Of a stretch of DNA of 64,000 nucleotides, positions 1-11,871 are shown piece by piece. How positions within the stretch are numbered: the stretch's first letter is position 1; the number at the start of each line of letters is the position of its first letter. Made by a program: the position numbers and the translations under genes. The notes beneath the pieces were generated by a model, which saw only the letters and a list, made by a program, of their open reading frames with translations, was not told the DNA's origin and did not search any database. Origin of the DNA: Sabellastarte sp. h YS-2021 (taxonomy: Eukaryota; Annelida; Polychaeta; Sabellida; Sabellidae); NCBI GenBank assembly GCA_964017235.1, contig OZ024929.1, positions 160,937,609 to 161,001,608 on the forward strand, in the 5' to 3' direction.

Positions 1-3000
1 TTATCTAGGCTTGTCACTGGCTTGACACATTTCATCTCTTGGTAATCTCCATTAGGTTTTATAAAGTTGGGATGAGTATTCATGTATTTGCATTCACCAC
101 AGTATAGATTGGCATTTCCAACCTGCATCAGATTTTTAAAATGTTTGAAAAAACCTACAACATCCTCTCACGAGGTGTATTAAACTCAACAGCCAGGGGA
201 TGTGGGGGTGAGGGCAGAATGGCTAATGTGGAGCAGCCTATCTTTGAACTTGCACTAAGAACATACAAGGCCCATTTATTGGGCAGTTTGTGGATCAAAA
301 TTCAAATGCAAATTGTTATGACCACACGGAACTGTGTGACCAGGCCTTTAATGGTTGTCAAAATGACACCAAGTTGAAATTTATACCTTTGCTTCAAAGT
401 GGTATAGTTCAACCAATTACAAAAATATCACTGTTTTTAAAATTCTGACATATGTAACCAATATATCTCTAGATAATATAACAACTAGACTGAAACTCGA
501 TATATGCTACAACCTTATTTTTCTCCTCTTAAATCTATCCACAACAGTATAATTTAAGTTGTTTAATTAAATTGTAAACCCAAGTTCATCCGTACTTTTT
601 GAAGGGGATATTTACCGATCGACATCGGCTTATTAATCGTTTGTCAGATCTGAGCCAATATCTGACACATATTGGGTGAAAACTGGTTAGGGAATGAAGA
701 TAAGATAAGTTTATTTCAGTTCTCTACAAATCACTATGATAATGACAAAGGTAAGAATAGACAGAAAATATAAAGACAAATAATAATTACAGAAATCAAT
801 AATAAAAATATATTACTATAAAGTATGGTTTAGATAAATATTAATGAATAATAATAAGTATGCATATATATATTTCTTAAAATAACTCATATGCTTGGTT
901 TATTGTTATCATTATACAATCATGCAAATACATTTAAACTTGGAGAATTTTATCAGAAAAGGAGATGGCTGAACCATATATCTGACCATAGCACTGAATT
1001 GTATTAAGTAACACAACAGAGACCGATCCAGTTAAAATTTCTTTTAAAAAGATGCAGGCTTGTAGGTTAATGACTAACCGGTAAACAGGAACCGATGGTT
1101 ATCTGCTGAAAAGAAGTAAGGGCTTAATTCAATATATATCCTTATGTACCACACAGTCTAACACATTTCAAACTGAATATTTTGATAACCCAGTTGTGCA
1201 TTATGAGGTGATTTTTACACCGAATCTTCGATTCTATACGTTACTGTATAACGTATACAGGTTACACATCATACTCGGTGAATCTACATCAATGTAAATG
1301 CTCTAATATAACAGTAAAAGTCTTACCAATTTTTGATAAACTTATCCTTTCCACGTAGATCTGTCCAGTGTACCTACTTGTCATATACTACTACACTAAG
1401 GGGAATGTTATTGACTGATTAAAAATAGAAATACACATGCAAACATATGCAGAGAATAACTGGAACACTCCTGCTATATTTGGTATGTCTATTTCTTTAT
1501 CACAATAACACATTGTTCTGGTCTTTAAATAATCGAGTTCTGTGTAGTTGTTATAATTAGACTCAAATTGGTGGCCCTTTTGAAAAACTTCAAACATAAA
1601 GCATCCTCTCCTTTAGCTCATTCATTTTCCCACCATCTCTTCCTACATATTTTCGTCTTTTTAGCCAGTATTCACCCCATAAGAGTAATTAACCAGTAGC
1701 TTGGTGCCATTTGCAAGTATCAGTTTACAATTTTAATCTACACTGAGCCATTGTTAAAAACAACAACTGGCTTTTAAACTTCATGAATGTGCTTTTTTGG
1801 CTGTGAAACTCAAGTCCATACATTTTGCACGTGGATGATAAGGAATATTCATGCGCTGTTATTGTGTGTTAGACCAGATCAAGTTTTCATTGATACCCCT
1901 GTTTCACTGTCAAGACTTTGACTCCCCACAGCCCTGGTAATGATGCCCTATTGATTGTATGACCTATCTTTTCAGTCTTGAGGGTCGGGAGCATAATCAT
2001 AGAGAGGGGATTTGACTTTGAAAATCGATAACTCTGAGGATAATTCTTCGGGTGCTGCGATTATCTTTACAGTGCTATGACCTTTATTGCAGATTCTTTA
2101 TTTTAATATATAGCTTAGTACACCTGATGTTTGTTTCAAGAGAAATTTGTGGATAGGAGTGCCTCAATGACTGCACAAGAGAGATTTGGGCTTTTGTCAT
2201 GAGCAATTTTTCTGCATTTTAGAAGTTGACAGCTAGGTGTAAGGCTGATATTTTCAGTCGTTCTGATGATATTTTTTCTGTGGGGAAATCAGGTGTTTTT
2301 TTCTGTTTTCGGCCCTTTTTCATTGGTTCAGTCACAACAATACTCTGATTTTAAAAATAGACTGTATTTTACAATCAGTCACTACAGTGGAACAGCAGTA
2401 TAAAACAAGCAAACACAAGTAAATTGATGCGACTTATTTAACTAGAGGAAATTTGCGGGGTATTTTCAACCACATTTACAGGCGCAATAAATTAATGGAT
2501 ATTTTGAAATTACCTTTGATAAGAGGTGGCTTATTTAGAAGGATGTGAAAGGTCATGGTGGCAAAGGTAAAAGTGTAGGTACTGTTGTAATTTTGCACTC
2601 ACCTCAATTTGGCACAAAATAATGTAATCTATAAATTCAACATCAAACCAACAAGTTCGCCGATACATAGGAATGTAGCTTTGTAAGCTGCATGTTAATT
2701 GGTCATATGCCACTTTTAGGTAGAAATTATATTATCGCCTATCAAAAAATAATATATATGAGGTTCAGTTATTGGCTGTTTCTTATTTGAAGCCACATTA
2801 GAATTTACTCTTGTCTCAATGCATATTTCAATCAAAATAAATAGACATTGAACCAACACAAACCCGGATTTTGTTATCATGTTGTACCAATAAACTGCTG
2901 TGGGCAGAAGTATTCGAAATAATTTCATTTTGAATAATTCAAATACATAGTGAACAGTTTTAAACATTTGCGATGCAAGGGCGATATATTTATAATTGAG

Positions 3001-4100
3001 AAAGGCTACCTTTCTGTTATATCATTTTTTGTTCAAAAGTTGACAGTTTTTTTTTACAGAAGCAAAATTACTAATGATACCAATAAATGCTGAAGCAGTC
3101 TGTCGATAACTTTCACACAAAGGAAAGTAAAATTATAACAAAAACAAAATGCTGAATGGTAAAAAGACCTAAAATGATTTAAACGTATATTTTTTTTTAA
3201 ATCTCACCAATGGATGCATAATAGTCTTGCTCAAGGCTACAATATATCATTTTGACAGTTTTAATGGAATTGAGACTATTACATTTATCCAGGTTATAAT
3301 TAGTATTACAACTAGTAGCGATCTACTCATTCAATAAAATATAATGTATGTGAATAAAACAGGAATTATGAACTTTAATCAGAATTCACAAAGCAGAATA
3401 TTTTCGTACGTAGATTCCTAATATATTTCAAACCTAAGCCAAAAGTCATTTGAATTTTCTCTCAATGTTGAGATTTCCTTCTGAGAAAAATCTTTGCTCA
3501 AATTACAATGCGATTTACAAGGCAAGTTTTAATTGAGACATGCTCGGCAGCAATTTTACCTGTCTATACAGATATTGACAGGGTGTTCATATGAACAGCG
3601 AGATGGCTTCTCTCAATTCACGATCTAACAGGCTTATATTTAAAAGAAACTTAAGCCAGATCTAATTCTGTGACTTTTTGTACATGGGAAGCGAGAAAAT
3701 AAAATTTCATGTCTGAGACAAATGTTCCATTTGAGGAAATAAAATCCACCAGATTTGAAATTTAAAAGCCTTTTGACAATGTTGCTCTATAATCTTCAAA
3801 GGAAGTAACTATAAGATTTTGAAATAACATAGGTTATGTTGGTGTTGACATTAATGCATGCTTAAAGTTTGCAGTATGCATCCATTTAGTAAAACTAGCT
3901 TTTTCACTTGAAAGATTTTTCTCATTGATTTGGTTTTCATTGTTACCTTTGACCTTTGTCGACCCAGGTCAATGACAAGCTAAAACTGATTATGGTGTTT
4001 CCTCTGTGTACTGAAAAAAATGATCAACATCAGAAGTTGAAAAGTAAACAGGCTGAGTATACTTGTAGTGTTTCTTTGACAAACATGTGTGTGTGTAAGT
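1..4100. other. Unannotatable AT-rich stretch
   Basis: I see no gene or clear repeat here. Open frames are all under 85 codons, lack recognisable domains and are not flanked by convincing splice-site patterns. A short purine-rich GATAAGATAAG tract lies near 698. The DNA looks like ordinary intergenic or intronic sequence of an AT-rich animal genome. Confidence 0.5.
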
Positions 4101-4290
4101 GATCAAAGGTGGAGTGGATAACACACTGACTTCCCATCTCATGGGTCAGTGGTTCGAACCCCGGACCAGACCCTATGTTGGAGAGTTGGTAGTTGCTCAT
4201 TGATGCCCGGTAGTTTACAGTGCAGAATCTTGATCACAACTAGTATGTATTGGTTTCATGGCAGGCAACGTTAAACCAAATAAGTCAAAT
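4101..4290 (+). repeat. SINE-A copy, diverged
   Basis: This is a decayed member of the main tRNA-derived SINE family of the window. It has an A-box-like segment (GGAGTGGATAACACACTG), a clear B box (GGTTCGAACCCC near 4151), then the family body (AGTTGGTAGTTGCTCATTG, GTTTACAGTGCAGAATCTTG) and the tail (ACGTTAAACCAAATAAGTCAAAT). No target duplication could be found. Family assignment rests on comparison with the better copies at 36015 and 49674. Confidence 0.75.
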
Positions 4291-4852
4291 TAAATTTACA
4301 AAAATGTGGGTATAATGGTATATCATAATACAAATATATAAATATTTATAATAAAGTATTTATAAAGTTTTCCCATTTTAAAAAGTAGCCTACGCCAGGC
4401 TATGTTTGAAAATATTTTTTTCCACCTGAAATAAGCAAGCTAATTTACTCATTTTCTCCCAGTGGGGTGAAAATGTATTTTGTTAGAGAAAATAATGGGA
4501 AACCCTTTTTTGCATGTTTCATAATGTTCAAAGAGACAAGTTTCACACCTCAATAGGGGAGTAGGTTGAGTAGATGTCCAATAATCAACAAGAATTTGAA
4601 ACAGGCTATGTAAGGAGTGTGTTACTTTGATCTAAACCTTGGTTTCATAACTAACAAATGAAGTTATCAAAATCTAGATTTTTTTTATTGGAGAATGGAT
4701 AAAAATCTACATTTTATCATAAAAATCAAGTTGCTGCTGAAACATGAATATTACAATACAAATTATGTGTAGACTTTCTGACATGTTTAAAATCTATAAG
4801 AGTAAATAAATTTATGAACTTAAATAAGTTATAACTTGGTGAGTTTATAAAA

Positions 4853-4902
4853 ATGAAATATTAATAAAAAATACTAAATGAAATATTAATAAAAAATACA
4901 GT
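4853..4902. repeat. 25-bp tandem duplication
   Basis: ATGAAATATTAATAAAAAAT plus five more bases occurs twice head to tail, at 4853-4877 and 4878-4902, almost identical. It looks like a recent replication-slippage duplication in AT-rich DNA. Confidence 0.85.
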
Positions 4903-5027
4903 TAAAAACTATCTAAAAACGTTTTTGAAATGTTTTGTCTGTTGATTACTTGCTATCTATTTCCACATACTGTTGGTCACATTGCAACAGATAGAAGGGA
5001 GACTGGAGGGACCTAGTACATACTAAT

Positions 5028-5168
5028 TTGACAAGATTCTGCATTGAATACTACCAGGCACCACCAAATAATCACCAACTTTCCCAACTGGGGTCAGTTC
5101 TGGGATTAAAACCCACGACCTAAACGTTGAATGGCAAGTATGTTAAACACTTCACCAGCATGCCCCAA
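5028..5168 (-). repeat. SINE-A fragment
   Basis: Antisense head part of SINE-A. Reading the minus strand gives an A-box-like GGTGAAGTG..TTAACA, a B-box region (GGGTTTTAATCCC), then GTTGGGAAAGTTGGTGATTA and the AATGCAGAATCTTG body motif. It is strongly diverged and lacks a tail. Confidence 0.6.
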
Positions 5169-7178
5169 CCTTTATATCTGTGGATTAAGTTATATTGTGG
5201 TTGGTTTTGATAAACTTTTGACTTGGTTTTGATATAGAAAAGTAAATTTTAGTTGATTTATAGTTAACAGAAGACTTCAATTACAAAAAAAGGTGAAAAT
5301 GTCAAGTAAATAAAATCAGTTATCCTTTTATATTTCTGTTTAAAAGGGCGATAATACAGTCTTAGGTTGCAATCAGCACCCCAGCTATGCAGAAAACTCA
5401 CAGGAAAATACATACAAAAATTAAATTTAAATTTATAAATATTGCCACTTCAGGTACTATAGTTCTTACTTTAGATGGTATGGTCCATTGTATGAAATAC
5501 AAGTCCTCAATGATTATTCTGTGGTCTAGTTTGTGCCGGGGTGTACCAAGTTATAACACCTTACAGTACTTATTTTGTAAATATTTTTTCAATATTCTTT
5601 GCAGATAAGTAGAAAACCAGCTGTAAGGCTTACCTTTGTTTCCATGATCACCTCCAAGCTCTGAACAATTCTAACCATCTAATCCTGACCATCTTCTTCT
5701 CTTTTGAATTAAAATTCAGCATTTCAATGTTTCTATCACTGGCTGGAGTGCATCTGCAAGGAGGATAACTAGATATTGCTGCTTTTATATCTACTTCACT
5801 TTCAATTTAAACAGTGTTTTTGACAGACTTGTACATGCCCAGTCTAACAATTCTAACAATCCTTTATAAATACTAAAGCGAAATTTTATTATCCTTTGTA
5901 CTGATTTCTGAAAAAAAATTGCCAAAAATATAGTAAAATTTTCCCCATAAAACAGGTTGACGAATAGACAAGCTTGGTCCTGTTTCACTAACATATAAAA
6001 ATCCAAAAGCTTTGGATGCAATCAGTTGGTATGTTTTTCTTTGTTGTAAATTTTGTGTTATAAATATAACTCTGTATTCCCCCCCCCCCCCCCCCCCAGA
6101 CCAAATCTATAACCATCCATATGTCCATTGTATCAGTATTTATTTATTATCAGTCATTTTGAAAGCAATCTATTTTAAAATCATAACGTTCACACCACAA
6201 AATCAACTACTGCACAAAAATGGTTTAATTAATTCACTAAAATGGATTAACTTCTAATACATAATCTTTGTCTCTAAACGCTAGCGCTAGAAGCTGCATA
6301 TCTCAATCCCACTAGTAAATATTGTTAATCATCCCTGTTCATTGAAAGGTTTTATCTGCTTGACATTGGCTGACAGTAAAAAGAGAGACACTTCCTTGCA
6401 GCACGAAATAATTACGAAGGAGTGGGCCACGTTTGCCGAATGACGTTCGTGCAGAGATCGAATTTCTGCGTGTGGGATCCACATATTTGATATTTGTGAA
6501 ATTTCTTGCGCATTTATATATGGACAGAGTAAACTGTTTTGGCTGTAAAATAATTACACGATAGAAGTGCATTGGTGATATATTAGGTAATATACTGAAT
6601 ACATTTGGACAAAACTGAGTCTTTTAAATTGGAGAAAAAAATGTTTATACGCAATGTTGATAAGTTATATTGGCTATTGTGTTAACAAAGTATTTTAATT
6701 ATTATCCCATTGCGTAATGGTTTTATGGTGCAATAATCACAGGAAAAAGGTAATTAAGAATCTATTGAATAGATGATGATTATGTCTTATTTATAGAGAC
6801 AATGAATAGAACATTGCATAATATATCCCAGGTTTCCTGAATTATCTGACTTCATCACAAATTCCTGTTTTGAATACACTATTGTGTTTATATAATGCAA
6901 AAATATATAAAGAAACAATTTATGCCAGGATGTCATCTAGCCTTATAGAATTGAAAGCATGTATATATTTATTTGTATAATGCATATTTTATTATATCTA
7001 TTAAAACAATAAAACATTTTATTATACTTGAAACATCCCAGGAACAACAAACTAAATTAAAATGCTGTATCAGGGTATCCTATTGAAACATAATGGCTAT
7101 TAAAGTAACAATAATGTATAAAATGACCTAGCTGATGTCACACTCAGAGGGCTGCTCTGACTGACAATGCTTTAATAA
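5169..7178. other. Unannotatable stretch with a C19 run
   Basis: No gene is supported. A 19-base cytosine run sits at 6079-6097. The frame across it encodes only a proline run and is not a gene. The remainder is AT-rich with short frames and no recognised repeats. Confidence 0.45.
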
Positions 7179-7198
7179 GGGGGGGGGGGGGGGGGGGG
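7179..7198. repeat. G20 homopolymer
   Basis: Uninterrupted run of 20 guanines followed by an AG-rich tail (AGCGAGGGAGAGAGA). It is one of five G/C runs of 16 or more in this otherwise AT-rich window. Assembly length is likely to be unreliable here. Confidence 0.9.
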
Positions 7199-7276
7199 AG
7201 CGAGGGAGAGAGACCAAAAAATAACAGCCCACATGATTTGTCCTCATCCTTATGACCCACCTAAGACGGCTCATAA

Positions 7277-7446
7277 AGATATGGCGAAGTGGTCCCATAC
7301 TCTACTCCCACCTCTGAGATCGGAGTTTGAATCCCGACAAAAACTTGAGTGGAAAGCTGATATTTGCATGTCGTTGGTTGGCAGTTTATAGTACAGAACC
7401 TCGACCACCTGTATGTGTACTGGTTTCTACCAAAATAAATGTTAAA
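7277..7446 (+). repeat. SINE-A copy
   Basis: tRNA-derived SINE: A box ATGGCGAAGTGGTCC, B box GAGTTTGAATCCCG near 7323, then the shared body (TTGAGTGGAAAGCTGATATT, GTCGTTGGTTGGCAGTTTAT, AGTACAGAACCTCGACCAC, GTACTGGTTTCTACC). The 3' part is eroded and no target duplication was found. Confidence 0.8.
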
Positions 7447-7868
7447 GAATGTGATCGGGGAACACCCACCTGAAAAGATTGGTGGTGAGTACATGGGGCA
7501 GATAAGCTAACTGACTTCAGGTTATTCAAAACGAATTGTAGAATGCCATGTTAGGCTCTCCCATTAAACAAGGTAGTCATTTAAATGCCCATAATGCACA
7601 TAAAGAAAGCATTCGTGAAAGACACCAATGGAAATGATTCAGACATATGTTAACTATCAAAGAATAAATTTGGTTTCGTTTGAAACATTATACAGCCAAC
7701 TCTTGTTGAGGGTCTAATTTTAAACTTCCTGATCTAATCTAATGAATTCCTTAATGACACTTGATGTTTAGCGTTTCATATTGAAAAAAATCCCCACAAA
7801 ACAAATCTATGGAATGTTTTAAAGTCTAGAATCAAACTAGACCTACTCATCGGAGAACCGATGCAAAT

Positions 7869-8986
7869 TTGTATCCACCGGAAAGATAACTCACCAAAGC
7901 CAGTGAACGATCATTTGACCTTGAAGGAGGAGCGAAAGGTCAAATCTGACCACATCAAAAGATTCCCAGCCCATAATTTTCTATAAATTGGTTTCACATT
8001 GCAAACCTCTAGGACCAATAGTAAGTGAGTTATAAGCACTTTTAAATTTGGATATCCTCGTTTGACCTTGAAGGAGGGGCCCAATGTCAAATCTGACCAC
8101 ATCAAAAGATTCCAAGCCCATGATTTCCTATGAGTTGATTTCACATTGCAAACCTCTAGGATCAATAATAAGCGAGTTATAAGCACTGTTAACTTTGGCT
8201 ATCCTCATTTGACTTTGAAAGAGGCACCCAAGGTCAAAACTAAACAGATCAAAAGATTCCCAGCCCATGATTTCATATAGGTTGGTTTACCATCCCAAAC
8301 CTCTAGGCCCAATACCAAGGTCAAATCTGAATATATTAAACGATTCCAGCCCATGATTTCATATCTAACCTCCAGGACCAATAATAAGCGAGCTATAATC
8401 ACTTTTAAGTTTGGCTATCCTCGTTTGACCTTGAAGGAGGGTCATAGGGCAAATCTGACCACATCAGAAGATTTGCAGCACATGATTTCCTATAGGTTGG
8501 TTTCACATTGCAAATCTCTAGGACCAATAATAAGGGAGATATAGGCACTTTTTGCTTTGGCCGCCCTCGTTTGATGTTGAAGGAGGGGCTCAAGGTCAAA
8601 TCTGCTGTGTGGGTTACTTCGGCACTCCATGGCAAACCTTGAATTAACAGCTTCAAGGTCAAATGTCTGCAAGGTTGTAGAGGACATATATATCTGTCAT
8701 ACATATCACCTATGTAGAGATTCAAGCTTCTACCTATGAGAAACAGCCAGTAGAAAAATGTAGATAATTTTCAAAGACATGCCCACGGCGGCCATCTTGT
8801 TTTTCAGAATGAGGCTAATTTTAGTCCCAGAGAAGCTCACCCCAATGAAGATATCCTGAAAATTTGGTGAACCTAGCTGGTGTAGTTTTTCTCTTAGAGC
8901 GTTAACGCCGAAAATCTCTCTACACGCGGCGGCGGCGTAGCGAACGCTAAACCAAAGTATCCACAGGATGCCTCCGGTGGATACAA
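7869..8986. mobile_element. TIR element (TTGTATCCACCGGA ends) with tandem core
   Basis: The 14-base sequence TTGTATCCACCGGA at 7869-7882 reappears inverted as TCCGGTGGATACAA at 8973-8986, giving a 1.1-kb element with perfect short terminal inverted repeats. The interior is a tandem array (7915 to about 8610) followed by a segment with a GCGGCCATCTTGTTTTTCAG motif and a GC-rich GGCGGCGGCG stretch near 8927. The interior resembles the 21389-23032 element, although the terminal repeats differ. No transposase is encoded, so it would be a non-autonomous DNA transposon. No target duplication was recognised, so the superfamily is open. Confidence 0.65.
7915..8610. repeat. 147-bp tandem array, about 4.5 units
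   Basis: Units begin with TTGACCTTGAAGGAGG at 7915, 8062, 8209 (diverged), 8425 and 8571 (truncated). Steps are 147, 147, 216 (a full unit plus a partial one near 8315) and 146. Each unit contains AAAGATTCCCAGCCCATGAT, GTTTCACATTGCAAACCTCT and AATAATAAGNGAGNTATAAG. Each full unit also holds TGACCTT and AAGGTCA half-sites at its boundary. The short open frames here are only shadows of this array. Confidence 0.9.
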
Positions 8987-9254
8987 TTAATAGGTAGCTA
9001 CCAGAGATGCATCAGTGTTCATAAGACCTAATACCTTGGTCACATGTTTCCATACTGGAGACATGAGCTAGAATCAAGCACGCTAGCCTACCTAGTCCAC
9101 TTACATTTCTTGTCTGATCCACATAGTATTTGGGTGAGGCATATTTGAAGTTTGTATTTGTGTTCTAGACGTCTTTGTTGGAATTTGGAACAACCAATAC
9201 ATTGCATTATAATTCTATCCGAGAATGCTTTTTTGAAATGTTTCAGATAGCTCT

Positions 9255-9425
9255 AGACTTTCCTCAGTCCTTTTGTCTAAGGTATTATATGAGGACTGAA
9301 TGACTTTTTTTCAGAATTTGGTATTTCATCAGATAGTAGGATCCCCGCCCATCAGGCGGATTGATGATAATTCCATGCATGTCAGATTTGGTAGAAAAGG
9401 ATTTACAAAGACTTGGAGCAAGTCT
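9255..9425 (+). mobile_element. Family E short palindrome-ended element, copy 1
   Basis: 171-bp element beginning AGACTTTCCTCAGTCC and ending AGACTTGGAGCAAGTCT. The right end is a perfect 7-bp hairpin (AGACTTG/CAAGTCT). Shared internal landmarks are TTTTGTCTAAGGTATTATAT, GAGGACTGAATGAC and the CATGTCAGATTTGGT stretch. Other copies are at 24243, 28161 and 41441. It is non-coding and is probably a MITE. Confidence 0.75.
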
Positions 9426-9485
9426 AAGCTATCTCTTATGAGCTTCACGAGCTCTGCAGAGATATATATAGTTGCAGAGTGAGGG

Positions 9486-9803
9486 TCGTTCTTTCAACCT
9501 TTACTACCTAGTGGGTAACACACTCTCCTAGGAACACAGATGACGTGGGTTCAAACCCAAGTACAGGCAGATACATAGTGGCTCGGATGAGCACTTAAAA
9601 TGACTGTCCTCAGCCATTGGGTCCTATCCCCAGTGGCAGGTTAAAGAACCTCAGGGACGTTGATAAATGGTTAACCTTAAGCCTCTGTTTTTCAGTTAAA
9701 CGAATGTCAGTAATTTGATAGTTGGATGGGCCAAATAGTGCTGTGAGTCCTGCAGTACATGGAGCTATTGTGCTGAATATAAATACATAACACAATACAA
9801 TAC
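9486..9803 (+). repeat. SINE-B copy
   Basis: Second tRNA-derived SINE family, with a head different from SINE-A. A-box-like TACCTAGTGGGTAACACAC is followed by B box GGGTTCAAACCC near 9548. The body has GGCAGATACATAGTGGCT, CAGTGGCAGGTTAAAGAACC and GAGTCCTGCAGTACATGGAG, and the tail is rich in AATACAATAC. Three more copies lie at 13398, 30270 and 50085 (all minus). Confidence 0.8.
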
Positions 9804-9853
9804 GAAAGGTATTTGTTCGGAGCTATAAGGGCACGGCTGTTGAGGTGAAAGCA

Positions 9854-10102
9854 TTATAGGTACAGAAAAGACTGTAAGGAAAGGGGTACACAGGCCATTT
9901 CTTCCAGACTTGGGGAAGTGAGGGTTGGATAAGTATTTAACCTTTTGGATGGTGCATTAAGATCATCCAGAGACAGTTTGTTCCATGGTTTACTGGCATT
10001 GTAGGTAAAACTGTGAATTGAGCTTTGGATTGGTGAGTCCCAAAGTTTTAAGTAAAAGCTCAATGGAATAAAGATGAGCCTTAAATCACAAACAATAGGC
10101 AT
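9854..10102 (-). pseudogene. LINE ORF2 C-terminal remnant
   Basis: An 82-codon minus-strand frame ends with a pattern typical of the extreme C-terminus of L2/CR1-like LINE polymerases: a serine/tyrosine-rich FTYNASKPWNKLSLDDLNAP. Compare F-AP-hW-N-x-L-P in the copies at 33575, 34975 and 39935. No catalytic domain is present. It directly abuts the 3' tail of the SINE-B copy at 9486-9803. Assignment is by the W-N-x-L motif only, so it is moderate. Confidence 0.5.
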
Positions 10103-11394
10103 GCAAATTGTGAAGAAAATTGGAAGTACCTTAAGTTTTTGCCTATTCAGTGACTGCTGAATGTTCTGCCACCCTAATTTTTGTAATTTTGTTTATCGCA
10201 TGGGGTAAAAAATGGTTTAAAACATAACAAAAGTGATATATTAAATATATCTGTAGTCACTTTTTATTTATTGTGATTGCTGTGTCATTAAATATTATAC
10301 ACATCTTTTTATTGGATGAGTAAATTGGCAGTGTTAAATGATTTTGGGGAAAGATTCACAATGCACATATATATGGTAATAACAAACTGCTCTATAATGT
10401 AGTCATTTAGCCTTCCTACATTTGCAGCAGAAGACTGATTCAAGAAAAGGTTTCAGAAAACAGTAATAGATGTGGATTTACACAGGAAGTCAACGTGATT
10501 TCATTAGTGATTTCAAATTTTATAAAAATGTTTAACGTAACACAATTATCATTCTACAAGGAGTGTATCATGACAAATATTTTAGTTAATTTTAAGGTCA
10601 CTCCAGTATTAGGGAGTGTACAACTATTCATGTTTATTTTACTTATTCACGAAAATATATTCATGAATAAAGACAGAGTCTAATATTAGTCAATCTAATT
10701 TAAAACAAAATGTGAGCATAAAAACTGAGTTTAGACCTATTTACACTTGAAACAGAAATAGATTAGTTTTCCTCAATATTAAATTGGCTTTTGTTTTGTA
10801 ACTGGTACAAAAATGATGTACCCAACAATAATAAAGGTAAAAGCTAACAAATTTGCTAGTTTTTAGTTAATTCTAAATTAGCAAACGCTTGTGTAAATAA
10901 AAAAGAAAAACACTTAGTTTACTGTTGGTTAAATTTTTTGTAAAGACTCATACATTTTAAAGATAACTCATTACTACAACCATAACCGCCACTATCTGGC
11001 ATTTGGTATATCACATTATACTCAAACCCAAGCACCACAACCAGTCCCCACTTTGTAATCTGTATGTTACATGTAGGGTAGAACGCCTGGGGTCACTTGT
11101 GTGCTTAAACTAGTATCTGTATGCACAAAAATTATTAGTTGTCACTTGTAACCAGTCAGAAAATCAAATATTAGTATTTTAGTAACCTTAGTAACTTAGT
11201 AATATTAACTTTATTTGATATAAGTTAGTATTAACCTTCTCAGTAATTTAGTAATGTAACTTTTAATGTGATGGTCTCTGTTTAATATTAACTCAGTAGT
11301 TTAGTAATGTAACTTTTAAACCTAGTAATGTGTTAGTTTGCTATTTTACGAATGCTTCCACTTACAGTCCTCAGTTTTGGAAGGTTGAAAAGGA
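10103..11394. other. AT-rich stretch with simple repeats
   Basis: No gene seen. Between 11160 and 11340 the sequence is built from variants of TTAGTAATNTAACTTTTAA. Two well-matched segments starting CAGTARTTTAGTAATGTAAC lie 53 bp apart, at 11241 and 11294. The rest is ordinary AT-rich sequence. Confidence 0.5.
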
Positions 11395-11871
11395 AATAAT
11401 GCAAATTGCTTCGTTGCTATTGCATAATGAAAGTAACATACAAGCCTAACTGGAAGGATGGGTATCTGGGTATCAACAAATTAGTCTGTCTGTCTGTCTG
11501 TCTGTCTGCGTGTTTCTCCAAAAGCGGTGAACAGATTTTTTTGAAATATTTTTTGTGGTTAGGACCTAACCAAAGAAGAAGCGATTAAATTTTAGGAGTG
11601 ATCTAAATCATATTCTGGAAACCATCCCTCCCGCCTCCACCGAATTTTCAAAGGTCCCTCTTTCAATGTATTTTCACTGACTGGCTTTCTAATTAACATT
11701 ACTCCAAAAATTATAGTTAACGTTACTCCAAAAATGATAATAAGATCACCAAGAACTTTTTTATGCCGGCCTTGCTGAAGGAAGAAGTCAATGACATTTT
11801 GGGAATGATTCAGGTCTTGCTGTTGATGAAAAAATCCCTTTTCAGAAACACCCCCCTCCACTTGGTGGAGG
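11395..11871 (-). mobile_element. Family D dispersed element, copy 1
   Basis: Contains a (GTCT)6 run at 11484-11508 followed by the family D core on the minus strand: ACAGATTTTTTTGAAATATT, GGACCTAACCAAAGAAGAAG, TTAAATTTTAGGAGTGATC. Its right end holds a 6-bp-stem hairpin CCTCCA-CTTGG-TGGAGG at 11852-11868. Other copies are at 19065, 32950, 36835, 41565 and 43656. It is non-coding, and the superfamily is unknown. Confidence 0.6.

Noticed and set aside
7900..8650. CRISPR-like regularly spaced repeat
   Set aside because: The units are contiguous with no unique spacers, and the genome is clearly animal.
7911..8725. Several frames of 65-106 codons
   Set aside because: Shadows of the 147-bp tandem array, with the same peptide words repeating in two frames.
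9255..9430. Family E as a Helitron
   Set aside because: Copies 1 and 2 have CTAA and CTAG at the 3' hairpin, as Helitrons do, but copies 3 and 4 have CTAC and CTTA. The tetranucleotide also overlaps the hairpin instead of lying about 10 bases downstream.
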